Shown here: positions 12,386-23,863 of the stretch, one piece after another
Layout: each line of letters opens with the position of its first letter
How positions within the stretch are numbered: position 1 is the stretch's first letter
DNA from: Diplosphaera chodatii
Lineage: Eukaryota > Chlorophyta > Trebouxiophyceae > Prasiolales > Stichococcaceae
Assembly: GCA_032358165.1 (NCBI GenBank)
Contig: JAALGY010000062.1
Coordinates: 558,001-622,000, forward strand
Reading direction: 5' to 3'
Length of the DNA stretch: 64,000 nucleotides
Program-made: the position numbers and the translations under genes
Notes under the pieces: model-generated
Told to the model about the DNA's origin: nothing
Seen by the model: the letters and a program-made list of their open reading frames with translations, nothing else
Database searches by the model: none

Positions 12386-12766
12386 TTGCCTCACGGCCAG
12401 CAGCGGCGTCTGCGGCCTGCTGTGGCCATGTGAGCCCGGCGGAGATAGCGCCTCTCGCAGGGCTGATGCTCAGAGGTCATGGGTGCAACGCAAGGCATGC
12501 TTATGGTGGGAGGTCCTTGTCGAGGAGGGTGGTGTGGCGTGCTGCACGCATCCCGGCACAGTTGAGCTGTGTTGACCTTGACAGAGCCGTGCGTGATTCG
12601 TCAGGAGACAGCCTGAGTGACATGTGCAGCACCAGAAGCTCCGATTCCTTGACACTGTAGACACTGCTAATGCTTTCAAGCACATAAAGGCGTCTGTCAG
12701 TAAACCAGAGCAATGGCCGCATCTGACCAGGTTCAGCACCTGGTGCATCATCAACCTGTCGAGACG
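12386..12766. other. Convergent 3' intergenic region
   Basis: Between the Stf2-like stop (+) and the short-chain dehydrogenase stop (-). No coding, repeat or RNA signal was recognised. Confidence 0.45.
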
Positions 12767-14784
12767 TCAGCCCCATACCATCAGTCTGGTGCAGGTCGCC
12801 CTCGTGCTACGTCCCCACAGGCCGCTGCATGTCAGTCCTTTAGGACCCTTGCAAGGCCTTTCGCACTGCAGGAATAGACAAGTTGATGCTGTCGGTCATC
12901 ATCAGTGCATTGCATGGCCAAACCTGTTATGCAGAGCAAGTGACCATGATGCAGCATGCACTATCTCGGGTTCTGCTGCACACCTGCACTGCAGTGTGGC
13001 CCATACTGTGATCTCCCCAATCTGCACATGTGCAGGCCTGCAAGGCAAAGCAAAGCGGCGGTGAGCAAGGGTAAATACGATACAGCACATGCAGAAGGAC
13101 GCCCATGCTGCATGGAACACTGAATGATGCATACAGCAGCGCAACAGCACCTGGTCACGGCATAGAGCACATTGTCTGCGACGTCTGCACCGTTGAGAGG
13201 TACGATGCCCTGGTATACAGCATCCGCCTGCATGTGCAGCTACGCCATACTGGGAGCTGCTGCATTTGTTGCCAGCGTGTGGGTGCAGCGGTTTTGCGGA
13301 CACACACAATGATGCAGTGCAGGTTGGTAAAGCATGCCGACATGTGTGCAACCTGCGACAGTCACCTTGGCTGCATCGCCACCGTAGCGGACGTTGCTGA
13401 ACTCTGTACGCACCGCACCCGGTGAGATTGCCGTCACCTGAAGGAGGTGCATTGTGCACGTGAGCCTCGAGGTCAGCTGCATTGTCAACAACAAATGCTG
13501 TACAGTGTTATTGCCAAATGGTGGCGTTACATGAGTGTTTTACGCAGTGAGTGGCCAGTCCACAGACCCTGCGCCGAACTCACCCGCACGTTGCTGGACG
13601 CCACGAGATCATGCCGGGCTGCAGTCGTCAGTGCATCAACAGCAAACTGCGATGCCATCCACAAAAATGAGTCAGGCAGCCACCCACTGTTGCAGGCACG
13701 CCAAAGTGCATGTGCGCACTGTAGTGTGTCAGAGCACGGGCATCCTGCAGCTCGTCACATGTTGTAACCGCTGACCTTTGTCGCACAGTACATGCCGCCG
13801 CCCGCGTATGCTTCATGGCCTGCCACAGAGCTGATGTTGACGATGTGACCCCGGTTGCGGGTGACCATGCCTGGTGCGAAGGTGCGCGTGAACAGCGCGA
13901 CACCTGCCACATTTGTTTGCAGCATGATGTTCATATCCTGCATCGGCATGAGGTTTGAGGGTTCTGTTCGTGATCCAACCGACTGCTATTTCCGGTGCAA
14001 AACGTGCACCAAATAACATGCAAAAATTCCGGTGATACGGCAACCTGACCTCTGTGCTGATCTCGGTGACAGCAGCAGTGCCCAGTGCAAGGCCCGCATT
14101 ATTGACCAAGATGTCTACTTCTGCAAACTCCTGAGGCAGCCGTGTCGGCAGCGACTCAATTGCGGCGGCATCCCGCACGTCTAGAGTCTCTGTAAAGATA
14201 GGTACCTACGAGCGACGGCACAGCATACACTCCCCGCAGACAGCCAACATGCTTCATGTGCGGCATGTCTACCGGGTGTATGCCTTGCTATTGATCACAC
14301 GTCAGACCGGAGTCTGCATGTGAAACGCTGAACTTGCCCAGTGTACCACGGATCGGACAACCAGGCCCAACTCACCTTATATTTGCTGACTAGTGTGTCT
14401 TTCAGGCTCTGCAGGCGCTCGGTGCGGCGTGCGACTAGGATCAGCTTTGTGCCGGCCTCAGCAAAGCGGTGCGCACAGGCCTCTCCTATGCCGCTACTGG
14501 CCCCTGCGTTGCGCAGCGCAAGGTCTCAGTCTACATACGTTGTTGCAATCTGCCACATGTCACGCTGGTAGGTTGGCCACTTGTAAAGGTCGGTGGCGTC
14601 TTCAGCGGCCGCGGTTATCATCAACTCAAAGAGATCGTCCACTAGGGAATATAGCAGCATTTGTGCGACAATAGCACGCAAGCAGATCATCTGCACCAGC
14701 AACACGTGCATGCAACTAGGTTGCACCTGTGATCAGCACCACGGTGTTGGCGATGCTCACAGAAGGATAGAGGACGGACGCCAT
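12767..14784 (-). CDS. Short-chain dehydrogenase/reductase (SDR), classical type
   Basis: Start ATG at 14784 ([20 protein letters not shown]). Exon 2 (about 14520-14376) completes [11 protein letters not shown], the TGxxxGxG dinucleotide-binding motif. Exon 3 (about 14206-14051) carries [13 protein letters not shown] (NNAG motif). The next exon (13937 down to about 13785) has [26 protein letters not shown] with the catalytic Ser, and MYCATK with the YxxxK motif. Further exons encode [58 protein letters not shown] and [16 protein letters not shown]. All catalytic residues are present, so an active NAD(P)-dependent oxidoreductase is expected, resembling serine/3-hydroxy acid dehydrogenases of this family; the substrate is not predictable. 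The last exon is uncertain: the stop is at 12767-12769 or at 12807-12809 depending on splice phase. Confidence 0.85.
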
Positions 14785-15202
14785 GTTGCCTGTTTCAGTG
14801 CGGGGAGGGGACGTCTGCATTCCGCACGGTTGCTGTCGCGAATGGCTGTGACCTCAAACAACATGATGACGTAACGTGTGACTGGCCGCCGCAGGAATAA
14901 CACCCACAGCGTCAAACTTCACGGCTTGCTCCCACACCCACCAGTGTGCTGGCGATCGTTTGGCATCAGGTGTGCTCAAGAGAGTCGTGCACATCCAATG
15001 CCGGGCTCCGTCCCTTGCCAGGTTTACAAGTCATCGAGGATCCAATGCACATAGCATCTATCTCGCGTCTGGACGATCAAGCGGTATACAGAGCACGTTG
15101 TGTCCAGGCAAGCAGCCGCCGTCGCAGGAGGTACACAGTGTACAAGTTACTGTAGGCTAAGTCACACAGGGACTCTCTTGTACAAGAGAGACACATGTGT
15201 CT
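14785..15202. other. Intergenic region between SDR 5' end and P450 3' end (both minus)
   Basis: About 420 bases. It contains most of the double palindrome listed separately and presumably the SDR promoter and P450 3' UTR. No coding signal was recognised. Confidence 0.45.
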
Positions 15203-15204
15203 CT
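15173..15204. repeat. Two overlapping 18-bp perfect palindromes at the P450 stop codon
   Basis: Bases 15173-15190 (CTCTCTTGTACAAGAGAG) and 15187-15204 (AGAGACACATGTGTCTCT) are each perfectly self-complementary over 18 bases and overlap by four. The minus-strand P450 stop codon occupies 15203-15205, so in its mRNA the hairpin-forming sequence begins at the stop and fills the first 30 bases of the 3' UTR. The plain RNA reading is two mutually exclusive or stacked hairpins. Function is unknown. Confidence 0.85.
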
Positions 15205-18200
15205 AGACAGCCGACGCTCGGGGCCGGCACCGCATACGCAGGCCGTCACCCGGCTGCAGCGTCATCGCCATGTGCTCTGTGGCCCGCACGCCATTCGGTC
15301 CGCCCACCTGTCAGTGTGAAGGTGCGCCGCTGATGCCTTGAGACCGTCAGATGCGTGATGTCAGAGGATTCAGAGCAGCAATAGGGGTTCATGCGCCCGC
15401 TTCCAAGTATCACTCTAAGCTTGTGCACATGCCAAACGCAAATTCTGCCAGTGCCGCTCAAGGGCTTGCCAGCAGAGACAGGAACGCCGCAACAGCCATG
15501 ATTCACATCGCAGATGCAGGATGAGCACATCGCACGGCTGATCAGCAACAGCACAGGCGCACCTCTGGCGCCAGCTCGAAGTGGAAGTGGCCCAGCAGCA
15601 ACGCCAGAACCGCGGTGTAGTTGGTCTTGGCGAGCGCCTGGCCCAGGCAGTCGCGGCGGCCATCGCTGAAGGGGAAGAAGCGCTTGGTCTTGGCATCCGG
15701 CTGCATGAGCAGGGCATGCCACGATCAGCTTTGGTTGCAGGCGCTCGTCACTCGGCATGTCCTACATGCCATCATGCTGTAGCAACCTCGCTTGCAGCTC
15801 TGTCATTCGCCTATGCAAGCGACCTCCGAGACAGTGCAAGATGTGCATGCGAATACAACATTGCACGTGTCACCTTGACACGGCCAACGCCCATCTCAAA
15901 GTTGCGCGCCGCGCTTACGGCTGCATGCTTCAGACCGTCAACCCCACTGTTGCTGCCTTCAGCGTCGGTGCCATTCTGCTCTGTGGCATCATCAGTAGAG
16001 AAAACCTGCACGTACTCGGCGCCGGGCTGCAACCAGCGCTCAGGCATGTACTGTCCCGCTGTTGGGCCCCAGTTGGCCTCGGCGTTATGTATTGTGGCCC
16101 ATGGTGTCCACAGTCCTGTACCCGAAGGCACGTGGTACCTGGTAGAAACCCGCTGCTCAGGCAAGTGTACTGATGGATCTTATCGTCAGCCTCAAGCAGT
16201 GGGTTCATGAGCGTTCTGGCGCCCATAGGCAGTGGGCAACTGAGCATGCTTTGACTTGCTTTCCCGAGCAACCACGTAGTGCTCTTCGCAAATGGTTTGG
16301 TGTGCCCCACCTGCCATTGCCGAGGGTGCAGTCTTTGTGGCAGATGCGCAGGGTGCCTGATGCGACCACTGGCTTCATACGGAGACTCTCCTGCAACAAG
16401 TGGCAGACCCCTCTGCTGTGAGTGCACACATGTAGCAAGACGAAAGCGACAGCCTGCTGTTGTTGAGCACAGCCACCTGAGCCTGAACCACACTACCGTC
16501 AATCACTGGGCGCCGAGTGCTGGACACACCGTACATACCTTGATGCAAGCGCCTAGGTAGAGGAGGTCTGCCAGGTCCTCAAACGCCACAGCACGCGGCG
16601 TCGGGGTGTTCGCCGACGCAAGCAGCCCGTGTGCCTCAAGCTCGGTGCAGACGTTTGCCTCCACCTCAGGGTGTGTTGCAATGAAGAACCTGTTAAGCAG
16701 CCACAGGACGCCTGGACGGAGTGCAGGCATGTTGCACTTCCATGTGCGACAGCTGAGAATGCCTGGCAACCATGTGCTCATAAACCGCATTGAAGCAAGA
16801 GCCATGCGTACAGTGTCCACGCCATTGTGTGAGCACTTGTGTCCATCCCAGCAAAGTCTGTGCAGGAGGAGACTTGTCAGGATTTGCATCACAGTGGGAC
16901 AACTTTGGTTGGAATAGAGTCCCCGAGATTTGCATATGCAGATGCTTGGACAACAGGACGAGCAGTCATGCTTCGTGCGCGATATGCTGAAGACCATGCA
17001 GCTCACATATCATGCCGATATGCGGCAGCAGTCGCTCGTCTGGCAGCGGCTGGCCAGTCTTGGGGTCCCGCAGTCTCATCAGGTAGGCGCCAAGGCTCTG
17101 GTCTGACAGCGGTGGGTCCGCGCCCAGACGCTGCTGCATGCCTGACGACGTCAAGGCACAAACGTTAGGTTCCCACGTCTCCACGGAACAGTGAACACCA
17201 CAGCCGAACACAAGCAGAGGATTCGGCAGGCTGCCTGAGGCTGACAAAGGTACTCAGCAGTTCCTGGAGTTTGCATTCACCTCTGAGCAAGCTGTGCATG
17301 ATGTTTTGGTACTCTCCGTAGCACCCATTCGCGCGCCGCCCCTCCTGCAAGTGGCATGTCGATGTCAACGGAGCTCAACCCTTAGTGGCACAACCACCAT
17401 GCACTGATGCATAGAGAAGTCCCGGTTGCGCTGTAGGACACCCTCAGGACTCCTCCCCATGCGCATCTTGTTACGAGTGCCGCACTGCACACTCCGGAGT
17501 GGGAGCTCCCACTCCAGCTACAACCCCTCCCCCCTTCCACTCACCGCACTGAGCCACCAGATGAACTCTCTTGAGGGATCTGCCATCTGCAGGTCCACCT
17601 CCAGCTCAGCGCGGTGCAGCACATCCATGAGCTCTGCCACCTCCCCCTTACTGAAGCTCCTGCGGTTGCAAAAGATGGGAACACAGCGGTGTCAGCATCA
17701 GCGCTGTTGTTCCGTGCGCCCACAGATCAACAGTTTGGTAGCATGAGCGCGCACACTTCGGCAGGGGTAGAGCAACTTACTGCATGGCCCCAAAGTCGGC
17801 GCCAAAGGCGAAGCGGCTGATGACGTCCATAGTCTCACACATCAGCGCTTGGTCGATGTCCACACTTGCTTCTGGGCCTAGCTGCTTCAGCACTGCTGCG
17901 AGCTCTACGCATGCGGCCACTGTGACAGGGAACCCAGCCCTGCACACTCAGATCACGACCATCACTGCACGCCTTCCTGCTTCGGCAGCTGCGGTTTCGC
18001 TTGCAAGCAGCGATCGCATCATGTAGTAACTATGATCAGCAGCGCAAAGATGGCAGGTATTACCGAATGTTTGCAGGGTTGAAGGCGGGAGCAAGCCCTT
18101 TCCGGAACAGGCGCCACCAGTCGTCTGTCATCCCAGAGACAAGATCTGGAAATGGCGGCCGTGCAGGAGACATCATCTGCGAGCACAGGGACCAGCGGAT

Positions 18201-18889
18201 GGGGAAAGACCTCGTAGCTGCTAGATCCCACGGCCATGCACAAACAGCTTGACTCTACCTTTGCAATGCTCTTATAGACTTGCCACCCCTTGTCGAAGTC
18301 CCTTCGGTTGAGCACCTCCGTTGCTATGGCGGGGTCTGATATCATGATCCACTGCACACAGGAGGCGTGTTGCAATCTCTACATCTGTGCCGGGCTGCTC
18401 GAGCACGAAGGCATGACAGCCCTGAGAGGTTCGGCAACTGGCGGCACTCACGTTGAACCAGGCCATGCGCAGGTGAACTATCTGCCCATGTATGTTCGCC
18501 CAATCCAATGCCAGCAGGTGCCTCTGCTGGTTTGTGAAGTCCTTCAGGTTGCCTGTGTGGCCGCATCGAGTCCACGTCAGAAAGTTCACAGCATGCATGC
18601 TGTGACACTGCTTCCTACCGAGCTACTTGTGTCACGTCCCACAACAACATCAAACTGCATCAACGATCTGACAAGCCTCAACGACTCTCAAATACACAAG
18701 ATCACCCAGGAGGAGGCTGCTGGAGGGCGGTCCGCTGAACTGACGCTGCAGCACGAGCGTTGCCCGCACGACCTGGAACAAGGCTTTCGCTGCAAAAGCG
18801 ATCAGAAGGCAGGCAGCAAGCACAGCTGCCTTCCACAACCATGCAGCTGCCTGATCAGCAGACATGGCTGTTGCCTGATGGCCTGCCAT
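15203..18889 (-). CDS. Cytochrome P450 monooxygenase (paralogue A)
   Basis: Multi-exon P450 with start ATG at 18889 (an alternative Met follows at 18865). The N terminus has a hydrophobic anchor (WKAAVLAACLLIAFAAKALF), then RQFSGPPSSSLLLG. Later exons give WIMISDPAIATEVLNRRDFD, DLVSGMTDDWWRLFRKGLAP, the I-helix FAGMDTSAHTMAWTL (about 16850-16810), the K-helix ExxR (ESLRMKPVVASGTLR), PERW in place of PERF (MPERWLQPGAEY) and the heme loop FFPFSDGRRDCLGQALAK (about 15690-15635) with the Cys thiolate ligand. It ends ATEHMAMTLQPGDGLRMR and a TAG at 15203-15205. It should be an ER-membrane heme monooxygenase needing a P450 reductase. Substrate and CYP family are not assignable by eye. It lies head-to-head with a close paralogue starting at 19614 and shares its intron layout. 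Confidence 0.88.
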
Positions 18890-19613
18890 CAGCGCGGCTG
18901 AGTGCTAGCACTACTGCAGCATGCACGGCGTTGCAAGGCGTATCGCACTATCGAACTCGACATATGGCAACAGCTCCATCCACAGCTACTGCTTGCTGGA
19001 TGAAGATCACTGTCCAAGGTACTTTCATCTGCTGCAGCACTCTGCGATCGCAGGTTGGACTACGAGACCATCTGTTGCCTCAGAGATATATGCTGCGCTT
19101 AAGGCACTCTCACGCATGCGCATTGGAGATGCAACAGAGTCAATCGGATACGACAGAGCGGGGTATTGGTTCTGTGATCGCAGGCATCATCAGGTGTGCG
19201 CAGATCCAGATCAGTTTCCGAGATCAGACACGTCATGCATGCAGACTGCTGCAATACATGCGGGCGTGTCACCCGCATGCTGCAACATATGCGCATGTGC
19301 GAGCTCAATCATCCGCCACGCGAGTGCAAGTTGGGCGTTCCGCAAAGCTGCGCGCTTCGCTGTACCTGCTCGCATGCATGTGTATTGGTCTAGGACACAT
19401 CAATGTGAATGCACTGGAGACATTTATAGCGATGCATGAGCGCGGTTGGTAGCTGATGCACACATGAGCACAGCCAACGCCGTGCGGTTACATGAATTGA
19501 CTGGCATTACAAGCAGTGCGCACTGTTGTTGGCCTGTGCACCAGAGGCACCAATTGTAGATTTGGCAGCATCGCAGTGCGACCTGCAGCCTGGCAGCGAT
19601 TTCACCTATCGAT
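18890..19613. other. Shared divergent promoter region of the P450 pair
   Basis: About 720 bases between the start codons of the two divergently transcribed P450 genes. It is rich in TGCATG/GCATGC motifs (for example near 19234-19247, 19369-19382 and 19430-19440). ORFs here are short and show no similarity I recognise. It probably carries regulatory sequence for both genes. Confidence 0.5.
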
Positions 19614-22600
19614 ATGGAGACGGTTCCGATGCTGGTGCTGTTGGCCAAGGTATTGGCAGCTGCAGTCACCGTCGAGTGCATCAGGCGGCTGGCCAGCAGC
19701 CAGCAGTTCAACCCGCTGCGAATCTGGCGGCGGACAGCCATCCTGGCCCGCCAGTTCTCAGGCCCAAAGCCCACCAGCTTCCTGCTTGGTGAGCACTTCC
19801 ACAGGCGTTCTGAAAGGTGTTGCACAGCTCAGCCTAAAAAGGCTTTGCGGATGCAGTAGGCACCCGCTCCATGATGCAAACTGCGGCGGTTGCGATCACT
19901 GGCAACACTCGTAGGCTGACGCTTTCATGTCCGCGGCAGGCAACCTTAAGGAGGCAAGCTGGGAACCTAGACGCCACCGCGTGGTGCTCAAGTGGGCCAA
20001 CCAGTATGGCGGCATGTACCGCCTCCGATTTGCCTGGGTGAATGTCGTGGTGATATCCGACCCTGCGATTGCCGCGGAGGTGGTGCACTCGCGCGACTTT
20101 GACAAAGTGGAGGAGGCCTACCGCTCCGTCAGCAAGGTGTGTATCGCAGCCTTGTTCTCCTAAACTGCGCTTGCAACACACGGCTTAACAGCCTGAAGGC
20201 ATTGCATGGTGGGTTGCAGATGATGTCAGCCGAGGGCTTTCCAGATTTAGTGAGCGGGATGACGGACGACTGGTGGCGGCTCTTCAGGTTCGGCCTCGCC
20301 TTCCCGTGCAACCTGAAACGTACTTGAATTGGTCAGTGGTCCTGTCCGTGAGCGTGTACTAGGCCACCCGAGAAACCTTGTCTGCTGCCAACCCTGCAGG
20401 AAGGGCTTGGCCCCGGCATTCAGCCCTGCAAGCATCGTAAGTATTGGCATGGCATCAGCAGTATGCATATTGCTGTAGCCAACCACCATTGCGACCCCAC
20501 AGAGCTTCTCACCCACCCCGAGGCTTGCAGGATGTCGCAGTGTCCGTGTGACAAGCTGCTTTTGCACTATGCAGCGAGCGGGCTTCAAGTACACATCTGC
20601 AGCCTGCACTGAACTGATTGAAGTCCTCAACATGAAGCTGTCAGAGGACGCCTCCCAGTCGATCGACATGGATCAGGTGTGAAGGCGGAGACATGGTCGC
20701 AGTCCTTCAGCCTTTGCTATGTGCAGGCAAAAGGTCTGCAAGGCTGAGTCGATGGTGGTGTGCGCTGTGACGAGGTGTTAACTCCGTGCAGGCCTGTCTC
20801 AGCGAGACCATGGACATGATTGGGCAGTTTGCGTTCGGCGCTCGCCTGAACGCTGTCCAGTGAGCACCTCGAGCTGCGGTTGCGCCTCTGCTAGCTCTGC
20901 AGCGCTGTGCGCCTCCCGCAAGCTGGTCGGCATGCCTGCCTGAGTGCTGATGTGCTGGGTCTCACGCATGCAGGCGATTCAGCCGTGGCGAGGTGCAGGA
21001 GCTGACGGATGTCATGCACCGCGCCGAGATGGTGCGAGTGAACCCATCTGATGTGTTGCCTTGTGTCACTGGTCAGGAGCTGGCACGTCCGTGTTGCATC
21101 AGGGCCGCTCGTGGCTGCAGGAGGTGGAACGGCGGCTCGCAGACCCGCTTCGTGAATGGACATGGTGGGCCACAAAGGTGTGCAAGCGTGGCCTTACCGT
21201 GTGGGCTGCGGCCTCTGCTGCTGGCCTGCATGTGCGGACCGCAGCCAGGGTCAGTCCATGCACCCGATTGCCTGCCTACACTGACTGTAGTTGACCGAAC
21301 AACTAAATCATGCCGGCAGGAGGGGCGCAGGGAGTCGGCGCTGTTCGCAAAGTTCCAGGCGATCGTGAAGGACCTGCTGGCAGGTGCACATAAGTTGCAC
21401 AGCATGGCGCCTGGTAGAGTCCCTCTGCTGTTTGACCATTGAGTCGGCCCCGGCTGTGTTCTGCGTTGCACAGAGATGCGGCAGAGGTTGGGCACTGAGC
21501 CTCCCGAGGACGACATGTCCATCGGCGCCCGCATGCTGCGCCTGCGCGACCCCGACACCGGCAACCCGCTGCCAGATGAGCGGCTGCTGCCGCATATCGG
21601 CATGATCTGTGAGCCCGCCTTTCAGTCGCACATGCATTGCTATGTGTGAGCGTTACTCTGCTATGCGATTTGCTCCTGCACGGAGGGAGCCTTTTTGGCA
21701 TCTGCAAGTCATCCTTAACTCCGCCTGCATCACTGACATGCGCACATGGTTCGAAAATGTCGCATGCCAGATGAGTTGACTCTGTGCCTCTGGCTGCTGC
21801 ACAGTCTTCGCCGGCCACGACACTTCTGGTCACACAATGGCATGGACACTGTGCGCCTCTTGCTCCTAATTGTGTTCCTGGACACCCTCTTGCAGCCTGT
21901 TGTTGCAGGGGATGCATCTGCTCAATAAGCATATTTGGCATACCAGGCATCATTGGATCAGCTGCTGACGGCTCTGCTGGTGGCATGCAGGTTCTATATT
22001 GCAATGCATCCCAAGGTGGAGGCCAAGATCACTGCAGAGCTTGCATCCCGAAATCTGTTGGCGACGCCTGACAACAAGACGCCTCGGCCGCTGGAGCATG
22101 ATGATCTCAGCGAGCTAACCTACCTTGGAGCGGCCATCAAGGTGCATCTTCCTGGGCCCTGTGTTTCTGTTGTTACAGAGCCATCAAGATCATTTGAGAA
22201 GTATTGCATCGTGGGCATTGGACCATTTGCCTGGGTCTGCAATCCCTGGCCCCAGCGCCAACTCAGCATGTCTGGTGGCGTCCAGCCCTGCAAATGGCGA
22301 CTTGCAGGAGTCCATGAGGATGACACCTGTCGTCGCAAGTGCCACCATCCGGGTGTCACAGACGGACTGCACGCTTGGCGGTGGCAAGTGCGCTTCTGTC
22401 CAAGTGTTGCACACATGTATGCTACGTAGGCAGTCAGTAGTCGAGAACACCTCAGGTTGCAGGCAGTTGCGTGCGTGCTGGGCTGGACTTGCTATTTGAG
22501 ATGCATCTGCACACGTGTGCAGGTACAAGATACCTGCGGGCACAGGAATGTGGCTCCCACTCATTGCCCTTCACAACACCAAAGCGAACTGGGGCGAAGA

Positions 22601-23350
22601 TGCCGACATCTACCGCCCAGAGCGGTGGCTGGATCCCGGCGCGGATTACCTGCCGTCGCCAGCCAATGCAGGCAGCACAAAGCAGACAAGCGGCAGCCCT
22701 GCACCCTCTGATGCCGGCCGTCAGCCAGGCGACAACGGTGCTGTCAACGGCACCCATGGCAGCAAGGCGCGCAGCTACGAGCTGAACGTCAGTCGCACGC
22801 AGGTCCGACATGTCTTTTGCGATTGCTGAAGGGTGGTGACTTGGCACCAAGCCACTGACACCAATGGTGAAACCGACACGCTTGAGCGGAGGCATTTGTG
22901 GTGCAAGCTTAGCTGGCACAGATGTCACCATCAGCCGCGTCTGCATCGAAAGAGTGTGGGCTCTGCTTTGCATGTAGGATGCTTCGGACGGACGGCCCAA
23001 GCGCTTCATACCCTTCAGCGATGGCCGGCGCGACTGCATCGGCCAGGCGCTCGCCAAGATGAACTACACCGCCGTGCTGGCCATGCTGCTGGGCCGGTTC
23101 CACTTTGAGCTTGCTCCTGAGGTGGGTATTATTATCCCTCGATATGCCATACACCTTCAGCAACAGATCGGCATACATGCACACTTGCTGGTGTGCCTCA
23201 GCCCGCCCGCACGTTCACGTGATGATGCCAGACACCTGAGTGCAGATGGGAGGCGCTGAGGGCGTCCACAATGCAGAGCACATGGCGATGACGCTGCAGC
23301 CAGGCGGCGGGCTGCTCATGCGTGTGACGCGCAGAGAGCTCATGAACTGA
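19614..23350 (+). CDS. Cytochrome P450 monooxygenase (paralogue B)
   Basis: Exon 1 (19614-19788) encodes METVPMLVLLAKVLAAAVTV and RQFSGPKPTSFLLG. Exon 2 (19940-20136) begins GNLKEASWEPRRHR and has VVVISDPAIAAEVVHSRDFD. Exon 3 starts at 20220 with MMSAEGFPDLVSGMTDDWW. Later exons carry KGLAPAFSPASI, ETMDMIGQFAFGARLNAV, the I-helix FAGHDTSGHTMAWTL (21808 onward), ESMRMTPVVASATIR (ExxR), the substrate-side exon RYKIPAGTGMWLPLIALHN, RPERWLDPGADY and the heme loop RFIPFSDGRRDCIGQALAK (about 23008-23064). The stop is at 23348-23350 after LMRVTRRELMN. All hallmark residues are present. The donor after the I-helix exon is not a clean GT, so that junction needs transcript support. It matches paralogue A exon by exon, consistent with an inverted duplication. 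Confidence 0.88.
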
Positions 23351-23863
23351 CGAACTGCAGCACATCACCCGTGTATTACTAAGTGATTAGTTGAGCAGAT
23401 GAGGATACTGAAAAAGCTGTTGCTGTTGAAGGTATGAGACCGGTGTCAGCAGTGGCTGATGGTCATACGCGGTCGGCGCTCACATCATCAGTTTGCTGCG
23501 TCCTGCTGCATTTCAAAGATGAACGCTTGTACCATACCTGAAGTGCTTGATTACGAAGCTGGTCTTTCTGTTACCAGCCAGGCTCACTGCTCACTGGTCA
23601 CTCCGCAGCCGGTACGCCTTCCAGTGCTTCCATGCATGGCCAAATTGCCATGCCATCTGCAGCTGTCACAGTCCGCTTTACCAAAGACCACGCGCATGTG
23701 ATCAGATGGTTGACGTCCACGCGAAGGTTGCGCATACAGCTGCATCTTGCCTGCGAAGCAGTCACAGAATGAGGTGGAATGTGTGCATGGGATCAGCAAG
23801 TAGACGACAGTAAGTGCCCGCATCTACTGAGAGGACCAGGTTGAAAGCCAGGGTAGGGTCAAC
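23351..23863. other. Intergenic region between tandem plus-strand genes
   Basis: About 510 bases after the P450 stop and before the next start. No exon, repeat or RNA signal was recognised. Confidence 0.45.

Noticed and set aside
12767..12810. SDR C terminus ending in RPVGT at 12807
   Set aside because: It looks like a typical SDR ending but needs phase 0, whereas the preceding donor leaves phase 2; kept only as an alternative stop.
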